Of a stretch of DNA of 64,000 bases, positions 50,601-60,320 are shown in pieces (within the stretch, counting starts at the first letter, position 1; every line of letters begins with the position of its first letter). The stretch is taken from positions 1,178,598 through 1,242,597 of the forward strand of contig OZ024784.1 in NCBI GenBank assembly GCA_964017065.1, read 5' to 3'. Made by a program: the position numbers and the translations under genes. Under the pieces are notes generated by a model. The model saw nothing but the letters and a program-made list of their open reading frames with translations. It was not told where the DNA came from and did not search any database. The stretch is from Haliclona indistincta. Lineage: Eukaryota > Porifera > Demospongiae > Haplosclerida > Chalinidae.

Positions 50601-51991
50601 CAAGGTAAATACACTTAATATCATGCATCACAGTTTTCATTGTGATTTACAGGAAAGCAACAGACAGTATCTATCAAGCCGGAGTATCTGCCTCTGATCT
50701 CGTCTAATCTTGTTATCTATAACCATCAGTTGAGGTTACTGGATAGTGTAGGACAGGGTGAGCTGACATGAGTTGATGTGATGATAGCCACCTGTTGCTG
50801 GTTATTTTAACAGGAGAATTTGGAGTAGTTTATAAAGCTCATTTAATGGGATTCGGTGACCAGGCCAGCATAACAACAGTTGCTGTGAAAACTCTAAAGG
50901 GTAATATGGATATTGTGTCTGTATACCTCTAACCCACTTTTGAATTGTAGGTACATTTGTTGAGGATGATGTGGATAGTTTAGTGCAGGAGTTTCTTCAA
51001 ATGAATGAGTTTAATCATCCTAATGTAATGGGACTAATAGGTGTGTGTCTGGATGCTGGACCTGCTCCATATGTTGTGCTTCCCTTCATGGCTAATGGTA
51101 ACCTACTGTCATACCTCAAACAGAGAAGAAAAACCTTATTACTCAGCAAGGAAGCTGATGAAGAAGAGGTATATTCTGATAGTTAGTGATGATCACTTTC
51201 ACTCATTTTCTCAGATCTCATCAGTTCAAAATAAACTGCTTTCAATGTGTCTGCAAATAACTAAAGGAATGGAGTATTTGGCTAGTCAGAAATTTGTTCA
51301 CCGAGACCTGGCAGCAAGGAACTGCATGTATGATATCCCTTCACTCTCTGTTGTGTATCCAATTTATTTGCTATTCACGTCATATCTTACAGGATTGATG
51401 AGGCTGGTATTATCAAAGTGGCTGATTTTGGTCTAGCAAAGAGCACTTACGAGAAGTTATACTTTAGACAGAACATGGGAGAATCAGTTAAGTTGCCCAT
51501 CAAGTGGATGGCTGTAGAGAGCATAGAGGATGGAGTCTTCTCTGAGAAGACTGATGTGGTAAGGTTCAAATAATTTTAAAACCTAGTATATTGCAAGAAT
51601 CTTCTCTCTGCAGTGGGCATTTGGTGTTACTTGTTGGGAGATTTTCAGTGGTGGCAAGATGCCCTTTGGTGGACTGACTCCTCTTAGCTTGCCAAAGCTA
51701 CTTCGTGATGGAGACCGAATGGAGATACCTGACAACCAGGCTTGCTCTGATGAAATGTTAGTCCACATCTACTCTCATACTAATATTCACGTACTAAAAT
51801 GGCTTGATCTCTCTCGCCACAGATACAAGATGATTATGACGCAATGCTGGCTTGCTGATCCAGATGACAGACCTACATTTTCTGAGCTGCAGTCCCAGAT
51901 TAGTTCAGCTCTTACCACAATGGCTGGTTACATGGAGTTTTCAGAATTTGCATCTGTCGGTTCACTTGATGTGATTAATGATGACTCTTAG
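47674..51991 (+). CDS. Receptor tyrosine kinase C (SRCR-like, NIDO, somatomedin B, two SRCR, TM, TyrK)
   Basis: ATG 47674 opens a signal peptide ([16 protein letters not shown]) in a short first exon. Then SRCR-like 47827-48219 ([15 protein letters not shown]), NIDO about 48372-49153 ([11 protein letters not shown]), somatomedin B 49203-49389 ([14 protein letters not shown]), SRCR 49440-49803 ([13 protein letters not shown]), a second SRCR 49856-50220 ([14 protein letters not shown]), a Pro-rich stalk, TM ([17 protein letters not shown]) and a basic stop-transfer 50271-50604, kinase 50653-51991. The kinase has [36 protein letters not shown] and DVWAFGV, so it should be active. Compared with A and B it has an extra SRCR and a Pro-rich rather than Ser/Thr-rich stalk. 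The DFG exon (51396-51558) is far closer to A/B than the neighbouring kinase exons are. Confidence 0.88.
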
Positions 51992-52315
51992 ATCATGAAC
52001 AGTTATTTATATTAAATAATAATATTTATACTTTATTATTTCTGTCTTTATTATTGATTTTTGTCTCACCATATACCGACACTTAAAGTAACCTCAACTT
52101 CCTCAATAAAGAACATTGTTTTACAACAAGCACTATTTTTGACGTAGGCACTGATGTAGCGAGCCATGAAGCCTGTGCAGTTCCTCGATAATAAGATCAT
52201 CCACGTTGCATGTCTAGAATAGGATGTGAAGGCTCGGGGCGTAGGAAATTGAACATGTGCGAGTGGTGCAAACAACTTATGACACACATAACAAGTCTGG
52301 CAACTAGCATCGATC
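51992..52315. other. Intergenic region between RTK C and RTK D
   Basis: 324 bases; AT-rich 3' flank of C (52005-52070) then the upstream region of D. No gene or clear TATA box. Confidence 0.5.
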
Positions 52316-55300
52316 ATGGCTAGGTCTTCGACAGCAACTAGCATGAATACACCGCTCGCAGTAAGTGCAGTATTTTGTACACTGTTGTTACTGCAATGCT
52401 CTCTGGAAACAAACGGTGAGTTGGTGGCTAGTTAGCTAGTGTCTAGGTTATATGGTGGTTTTAACTCTATGTAGGCCAAGGGCCTGGAGGAGGACGGCGG
52501 CAGCTACCTCCGTGCAGTACAATGGACGTACGACTGCTACATTCGAGAAGAACTCCTAGAGGAATCAGAGGGAGCATGGAAATTTGCTTCCAAAGAAAGT
52601 GGTATAGAATTTGCTCCAGGAGTGTTACAGACTCTCTGATCAGACCGTATTGTAATCAGCTTTCCTACTCCAATGGCAGTGAGTAACACTCTAACACATA
52701 ATGAACCACAACTATAAACCACTTCTATAGGAATATTGAGGAACAATGCTATAGACGACAATATTCCATTTATCCAGTTAGAGTTGAAGTGCCCTGTTAC
52801 AGATGCTCCTGATATTAGAAGGTGCACAGTTGATGGCGACCTGGTACTGGATTGTGGTGAAAGCAGAGAAGAGACGATCATTGAATGCTTTAATGGTTGG
52901 CGTGTGCAGATAACATTATGATTGGTTCGTATTATTTTTTTAAATTAGGTAACCTGCCCATCTTGAGTCTCGGGTACTTCAATGCTAGTCTAACTGGCAG
53001 CATAATGGGTACTGGATCCCTGAATATTCCAACGGGTCCCATCCCATACGGTAGTCGAACCTTTAACAGCGTATCAGTGAGTCACTAACTAGTGACAATG
53101 CAACATTATACTACTGAACTTGTACACAGGCTAGGGTCAATGGAGTGGTATCATTCAATGGACCACTGGCTAAGGGAGCATCACCTCAGTTTCCTGTCCG
53201 CAATAGATTCGTACTGGCGCCATTTTGGACAGACCCGGCTGGGTTGACAGCGACAATACAATATGAGATGTTTGATATGAATACAGTTGGCACTGACTCT
53301 AACTACCTCATGCTAGTTAACAACTATATAATGACACGATTCAACACAACAACATTTAACGGATCTTTGTTGGTTATAATAAGATGGAGCAATATTACAG
53401 ACTCAGTAAGCTAGCTATTGTATTCAACCATAGACTAGCTCACTGATGATGTTTTTGTTTGTAGCCCAGCAGTATTACATATCAGACAGTGCTAGTGACT
53501 GATCGTAACACTACCTATGCCATCTACTCTTATCCTTGTCTGTCAGATCCTCCCAGACAGTCTGCTATTATTGGCATCAGCAGTCCAATAGGAACTAACC
53601 AGTTTCGTTACTCTAATCTTAATACGATCACTTCTATTGGTTGCTCAAATGGAGAATTTTCTAACTCGTACTCTCTGATGTACTCCCTCACAGTAATACA
53701 GAACACATCATTAGCTACCAATGGTATGCATCACTGTATAGCACAGCCACACACATTCTCTACAAATACGTTTCATCTCATTCATTATTAATTTTTCTAA
53801 CAGTAGCTGGTTCTTGTGTGGCAGCTGGATTGGCACAGCAGAGTTGCTGTCAGCCATTTACTGACCCAACAGAGTCCTGTCGTGCTGGCAGTGGTGATGG
53901 AGCTTGCTACTGTGATGGACTGTGTTTTAAGCGAAATGATTGCTGCAGTGACATACATAGCGTACAGAATCTACAGGCGTGTGTACCAAGTTAGTTCACT
54001 GCTATTTTTAATACTAGTTATGACTATTATTGTTATAGCATGCACTAGTATGGACACATTAATATTGGTTGATGAAGGTACTAACAAAGGGTACCCTCAA
54101 GTATGTATCAATGGAGTATGGCGATATGTGTGTGATGATGGCTGGACTGGTGTAAGTGCTGAAAGAGTTTGCACACAAGTTGGATTTTTCGACGGAGATA
54201 TAGGTGAGTAGTTGGTTTGAATTGCGCCTTACAGTAACTTGACCTTATAGGTCTAAATGTACAACCATTGGCTGGTGGGAAAATGTATCCTGCTGGCATC
54301 AGTAATGTACGGTGCACTGGGTTGGAGAGCAATATTCTACAGTGCAACCATCGCAGAACTGCTACCAATGCCTGTACTCCTGAAAACTTTGCTACCATTT
54401 CTTGTAGAGGTAAGGCCCTGGGGTAGTTCATAATACACATTAATTTTATCATTCTGTTTTTCGAAGGTGATGCCGAATGCTCTAATGGAGATGTAAGAAT
54501 GCTTAATGGATCATCAAATCTTGGCAGATTTCAAGTCTGCGTCGAGGGCAGCTGGGAGATGATATGTGCTACAAACTGGGATGATGATGACGCAACTGTG
54601 GTCTGCAGACAACTATCACGAAATGAATCTGGTGAACTGCAGACATGGTTAACACTTTACTCATTTCATGCCTCTCCTCACTGCAGCTACTGGGACAGTT
54701 ATTAACCTCGAAACACCGTTTGCAGCTCAATTAGACCAGTTCGACTGCACAGGACAAGAGACTAGACTCAGTCAGTGTCAATATCTAGCTGGTAATTTTG
54801 GCTGCAACACAGTACCAGGAGTATTCTGTGGAGGTACAATTGCACAATTGCATGAAATAACGGCTGTATTACAACCTTATAGGAGTGCCTCCTACCACAC
54901 CATCACCACAGCCGACGATGCCTACTGACACTGCTACCATTTTAAACCAGCTTCCTATTATTATACCATTTGCGGTGTTAGGAATTGTGATACTTGTGCT
55001 GATCATGATTGCTATCGTTGTTCCGATCCTGATTACTAAAGTATTTTTAAAGAAACGTAAAAAGACAATTGTCTACTTAGAAGAGCTGTCAGCTCAGAGA
55101 GGAACACCAGATCCTGATCATGAAAACCACTATCACGGAAACAACTATCATGGGAACAACTATCATGGGAACAACTATATCAGCAGAAGCAAACTGTTTC
55201 AAGGTAATATATGTGCTCAATAGAATTGCATGTCAACTAAACATTATTTTGTCTATGTGAATACAGGAAGCCAGCAAACTGTTCATATCAAGCCGGAGTA

Positions 55301-56627
55301 TCTGCCTCTGATCTCGTCTAATCTTGTTATCTATAACCATCAGTTGAGGTTACTGGATAGTGTAGGACAGGGTGAGCTGGCATGAGTTGATGTGATGATA
55401 GCCACCTGTTGCTGGTTATTTTAACAGGAGAATTTGGAGTAGTGTATAAAGCTCATTTAATGGGATTCGGTGACCAAGAGGGCATAACAACAGTTGCTGT
55501 GAAAACTCTAAAGGGTAATATGGATATTGTGTCTGTATACCTCTGTTAACCCACTTTTGAATTGTAGGTACATTTGTTGAGGATGATGTGGATAGTTTAG
55601 TGCAGGAGTTTCTTCAAATGAATGAGTTTAATCATCCTAATGTAATGGGACTAATAGGTGTGTGTCTGGATGCTGGACCTGCTCCATATGTTGTGCTTCC
55701 CTTCATGGCTAATGGTAACCTACTGTCATACCTCAAGCAGAGAAGAAAAACTTTATTACTCAGCAAGGAAGCTGATGAAGAAGAGGTATACTGTACTAGC
55801 TAATAGTTGGTGATCACTATCACTCATTCTCTCAGATCTCATCTGTTCAAAATAAACTGCTTTCAATGTGTCTGCAAATAACTAAAGGAATGGAGTACTT
55901 GGCTAGTCAGAAATTTGTTCACAGAGACTTAGCAGCAAGGAATTGCATGTATGATTCAGTAGATTTTAAGTTTGTTCAGTGTCATGGCTGATGGTTTATG
56001 CAGGATTGATGAGGCTGGTATTATCAAAGTGGCTGATTTTGGTCTAGCACAGAGCACTTACGAGAAGCTATACTTTAGACAGGAAATGGATGAATCTGTC
56101 AAGTTACCTATCAAGTGGTTAGCTATAGAGAGTTTAGAGGATGGAGTGTTCTCTGAGAAATCTGATGTGGTAAGGTTCAAATACTTGTGAAGTGAGGTAA
56201 TATGCCCTTACTACTCTCTGCAGTGGGCATTTGGTGTTACATGTTGGGAGATATTCAATGGTGGCAAGATGCCTTATGGTGGACTGACTCCTCTTAGCTT
56301 GCCAAAGCTACTTCGTGATGGAGACCGAATGGAGATACCTGACAACCAGGCTTGCTCTGATGAAATGTTAGCCCATACAAGTGTTCCTATGTCTCAAATT
56401 GCTAATGACATTGTGGCGACATGTTTGTATACATTGCATGGCTTGATCTCTCTCACCACAGATACAAGATGACTATGAAGCAATGCTGGCTTGCTGATCC
56501 ACACGACAGACCTACATTTTCTGAGCTGCAGTCCCAGATTAGCTCAGCTCTTACCACGATGGCTGGTTACATGGAATTCACAGAATTTGCTTCAGTCAAT
56601 TCACTTGAACTTGATAAAGACAATTAA
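52316..56627 (+). CDS. Receptor tyrosine kinase D (same architecture as RTK C)
   Basis: ATG 52316 opens a signal peptide ([17 protein letters not shown]). Then SRCR-like 52474-52895, NIDO about 52949-53722, somatomedin B 53804-53990, SRCR 54040-54412 ([13 protein letters not shown]), second SRCR 54467-54833, short stalk and TM 54880-55203, kinase 55266-56627. Kinase motifs are complete: [43 protein letters not shown]. The tail ends with LELDKDN. NIDO and kinase exons, and several introns, are nearly identical to C; the first-exon and SRCR parts are much less so. The juxtamembrane region carries a fourfold YHGNN-type repeat that C lacks (55128-55179). Predicted active. Confidence 0.88.
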
Positions 56628-57353
56628 TTTTTTTACTTATTTTAAAAAATCATAATGCTCTTCAGTCCTTCATCATTCTATAACCACAAATATCACAGAC
56701 CACTTTTAATTAGTGCTTTGGAATTTCCTGTCATGAATATGATCACAGAATTCACCCTCTTACACAGCAATTTTTATCAGACACTCATGCAGTAGTGACC
56801 TTGCATCACAAACCTGACCAACCACAAGGTCGTCAATTATTGTCTATTTTTTTTCATAAAGCTCTTATTGAAAATTATTCACTAATAATAAAGGTGAAAC
56901 TACAGGCTTGTGGTAAATCAACATTGATAAATAAACAGAGCTTAAAATAATGTGTTGGTAAAATTGATACATAGTACTTGGAATGTAATGAACGAGTGAG
57001 AAAGCATAAAAATGAGTGACAATGAACTGCAAAAGGAACCGCTCAAATCTGTTACTAAAATTAGCGTTCCATGTTTAGCAACATGTCAGTTGTATAAATA
57101 ATAAATTGGCGGCACGTGAATTCATTGACAATAATAGTAGACTATGAATACATTTACAACTCTATCCGACCAATCAGAATGCACCAAAGGCTAACGCGGC
57201 ACGTGCGCGCAAGGCGTTGCCAGGGAAGTACTGGACTGGCATCCTTTTATTCTGCCGCGCAGTTCATTCCGACGTTGTCGTCCAGAGTGTGAAGTCCAGC
57301 CACAGCAACGATCTTTCTGTCTCTCTTGTACGCCGCTAAATAAAGCTTTGAAA
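56628..57353. other. Intergenic region, promoter of the first PLAC8 gene at right
   Basis: AT-rich 3' flank of RTK D, then, near 57180-57330, a more CpG-rich stretch (aacgcggcacgtgcgcgc) that likely holds the promoter and 5' UTR of the PLAC8 gene. No ORF is supported. Confidence 0.5.
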
Positions 57354-57829
57354 ATGTCTCGTGAATGGGAACGTCCACTTTGCGGTTGCTTCGGAGATTG
57401 CACCACCTGTAAGTTGCAACATTTACGCTTCGTTCTGTCGTTTACCTTTGTTTTGCTGCCCTACAGGTCTGCTCTCCTTCTTCCTCCCATGCATCCAGTT
57501 CGGTAGGAATGCTGAGAGCCTCGGAGAGAGCTGCTTCATGTACGCTCTGTCTCAGTTCGTCCCTCTGCTGGACCTGTACTGCCGTGTCAGCGTGCGTGGA
57601 AGGATCAGGGAGCAGAAGGGAATCGAGGGCTCGTGCTTCAAGGATCTTCTGTGCGTCTGGTGTTGTGGTCCTTGCGCGCTAGCTCAGGAAGGCCAGGTCA
57701 GTTACTAAACTATGCCGTGTGTACACACACGATTGTTAGTTCGCGACTGAATGCACTTAAATTTCACTGTTATCTCAACCCTCTCAGGAATTGGCATCTC
57801 CCAACACCCAATCCATGGCCAGAGAATGA
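57354..57829 (+). CDS. PLAC8-family cysteine-rich protein 1
   Basis: Three exons (57354-57408, 57467-57696, 57788-57829) give 327 bases, 108 residues, close to the family's usual ~110. The PLAC8 pattern is clear: CGCFGDCTTC at the start, then LLSFFLPCIQFGRNAESLGESC, conserved GRIREQKGIEGSC, and the Cys-rich CVWCCGPCALAQE block. The tail is QSMARE, as in the two minus-strand relatives. Animal PLAC8 and cornifelin-like proteins are small, Cys-rich and often membrane-associated; the related plant family controls cell size and cadmium resistance. No specific role can be assigned here. Confidence 0.92.
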
Positions 57830-58380
57830 GTAACTAGTTAGCAAAAGAGACTCTGAGTGCAGTCATAATTCGCACAGTTACTATCCTAGCTATCATTTTA
57901 ATGTTCTCTTGTTATTGTTCTGTATGTGACCTTCCAACAAATGTGAGAAGTTTACAATGTCAATGAAAAATATTTATTACTGGAAAAAAACTAGGGGTGG
58001 CAAGGGAGCAGCAGGTCACATTGTGTTCCTCCTTGTAGACACCTTGCTGTAGTGTGACATGCAGCAGTAGACTAATTCACCCAGGGCGCTACATCCTGTC
58101 GAGTGACTTATCAGATGTAGGGCACTCTCAAAGTCCATGTATGGCAACAGGGTCACCGTTGCTGTGTCAACTGGCTTGCTTCCTGAATAGCAGCTACCAA
58201 CCCATTATACTATGTATGGCTTCCAACAGATTAGTACAGCCCTTGGGCATATATCATCACTCTTTTAAAAAATACATGTACGTATTGAGAAGAGGGATAG
58301 GAGTACAAGAAATGAGGATAACAGCTATTCAGTCAGTTTCACATAATTACTATAGCATGCATTAACTAGTAAGGAGCAGG
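57830..58380. other. Tail-to-tail spacer, no gene seen
   Basis: 551 bases between the stops of PLAC8 gene 1 (plus) and PLAC8 gene 2 (minus). A plus-strand ORF at 58054-58365 has no recognisable features and is not called. Confidence 0.5.
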
Positions 58381-59322
58381 TTACTCTCGTGCCATGGACT
58401 GGCCACCTGGTCCGAGCTCCTGGTGCTCCTGTACTAGAGCGCAGAGAGAACAGAACAGATGACACAGCAGGTCATTGATGAAGCTGCCCTGTAGAACAAA
58501 GAGTTGTGTGAATAATCTAGTCACAAAGCTATGAATCTTCCTCCACAAAACTTCCCAGCATGTGGTGAATGTTGATTATGGACAGAAGAACAGCCCATGA
58601 ATATCGGCAAGCTAAGGTCACTAACTACCACACAAACACCCATCCCTGTGCACCCTAATTCAGACTCAAGCATCCTACAAGGTTACAAGCAGAAGCCTTG
58701 TAATGATAACCCCAGGCTAGTCAAAAAGGGAAAATAATAAAATATATAATATAATTATGTCTATGTCAAAACCCCATATTAGGAGGAGCAAGCGGCATGT
58801 CAGCATGCCCTACATACTGAACTAACACTATTAGTGACACAAGACAATACAAACTTCCCACTATATCATCCAGAAGCCGATAAGATAATTGTAACCAGAG
58901 TAGGTATGACCTTATCAATAGATAAGCTAAACCTCAATCGGGCGTGTCTACCGAGGTCAGGGGCGTATCTATACAATACTATTGCTTTCATGGGTCCAAG
59001 GCTCAAGCTAAAGCCCTAGCTAAAATAAAACAAACAACTCACCTCGATTCCCTTCTTGTCCCTGACTTTGCCACGGTTTACTGCAGCGCAGTAAATTCCG
59101 AGCAGAGGGATGGCGTAGAAGATACCATTCTTCAAGCAGTCCTCTCCGACACCCTCGGCGTTCTTTCCAGCAGTGTAGCAAGGGAAGAACCAGGTGATCA
59201 AGCCTAAAGTAGAAAAACAGTTGCAAAACAGATTATTGGTCGAGGCAGCTGCCGTTTGCTGGCTTACAAGTGGTGATGTCACCGAAGCATCCAAAGAGAC
59301 CATGGGACCACTGAGCAGACAT
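58381..59322 (-). CDS. PLAC8-family cysteine-rich protein 2
   Basis: Start ATG 59322; exon 1 is 59268-59322 (55 bases, the same length and phase as in PLAC8 gene 1), exon 2 runs from about 59204 to 59043, exon 3 ends at the stop 58381-58383. Motifs: LFGCFGDITTC, ITWFFPCYTAGKNAEGVGEDC, GKVRDKKGIE, CHLFCSLCALVQEHQE, tail QSMARE. Long second intron (about 58490-59040) without a second gene. Closest to PLAC8 gene 3. Confidence 0.92.
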
Positions 59323-59429
59323 ACTTGCGTTCACTAGGGCTAGCAGGTAGTAACAAGCAGCAAACAAGAAAAACGTGCAAGTAAGCTGATGGCGCGGATA
59401 CAAAGAGGTTTTATGAAAATCAGCTAGCA

Positions 59430-59512
59430 ATTACGTCACAATTTAAAAATTGCGCATGCGCAAATGATAAAAATTTGTATTGCGCGTGCGCAGTACATCT
59501 AAAATGGCGGCT
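59430..59512. promoter_or_regulatory. Promoter-like cluster: CRE-like, two NRF1-like and a YY1-like site
   Basis: TTACGTCA at 59431-59438, GCGCATGCGC at 59452-59461, GCGCGTGCGCA at 59482-59492 and AAAATGGCGGC at 59501-59511. It lies 108-190 bases upstream of the PLAC8 gene 2 start codon and behind the stop of PLAC8 gene 3, so it fits as the gene 2 promoter. Factor assignments are by consensus only. Confidence 0.55.
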
Positions 59513-59659
59513 GTTTAGCGAAACAATTTATTTTCCATTGAGCATGAGACAAAACATTTTTACAGATTAGAAATAACACTGATGTTGAAATATCATGGAA
59601 AAAAAAACACAGCGTAACTACAACTGTCAGCAACTACTAACACATAACATAAATGATGA

Positions 59660-60096
59660 TCACTCTCGAGCCATAGACTGGGGACTGGCCGCCTTGATCT
59701 CCTGTGCTTCTTGCACTAGAGCACAAAGTGTGCAGCAAAAATGACAGAGTAAGTCATTGAAGAATGTTCCCTGAGAAAGACAACACGTATACATAATCAC
59801 TAACACGTGCAGTACAACTAACATCAATTCCTTTCTTTTCCCTGATCTTGCCTCGTATCACTGCACCACAGTATATGTTAACGAATGGAACGAAGAACAG
59901 AATTCCATGTGTCAAACACGTCTCGCCGACACCCTCTGCGTTCTTCCCAGCGGTGTAGCAAGGTATAAAATACGTTATCAGACCTGGAAAGGGGTGGATT
60001 GAATTGCTTGCTTGAACCGCACTCGCAACAGAGCTACTCACATGTTGTGATGTCAGAGAAGCAGCCAAAGACTCCGTGACTCCAAGTGTTCGACAT
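59660..60096 (-). CDS. PLAC8-family cysteine-rich protein 3
   Basis: Start ATG 60096 (MSNTWSHGVFGCFSDITTC, first exon 55 bases), second exon about 59822-59983 (ITYFIPCYTAGKNAEGVGETC, GKIREKKGID), third exon to the stop 59660-59662 (CHFCCTLCALVQEAQE, tail QSMARE). Same three-exon plan and intron phases as the other two PLAC8 genes. Tandem with gene 2, about 340 bases apart. Confidence 0.92.
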
Positions 60097-60320
60097 GACG
60101 GATGGTGCTGAGGGAGCGAGCGATACGATGACCGAGGAGCTGAGCTGGTACGTCGAGGGCAAAGGGCTTCCTTTTGTTGTTTATACTTAGTACTTTACCG
60201 TAATATTCTATTTACATGTATGTAGTAGTAGATGTACTAGAACTCTTGTTTGCAACTGTATATTAACTAAGACAAGGCACAGAATAGATTAATAAGTCTC
60301 AAACAATAGTGTTATTGTTC
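60097..60320. other. Spacer between PLAC8 gene 3 and calpain
   Basis: Holds the PLAC8 gene 3 upstream region and the calpain 3' flank. Nothing else was recognised. Confidence 0.5.

Noticed and set aside
58054..58365. 103-codon plus-strand ORF
   Set aside because: No recognisable motif, biased toward a repeat-like flank, and between two converging genes.
60095..60148. Plus-strand ATG frame ending at a gtacgt donor, possible first exon divergent to PLAC8 gene 3
   Set aside because: It overlaps the PLAC8 gene 3 start codon and no following plus-strand exon can be found before the calpain gene.
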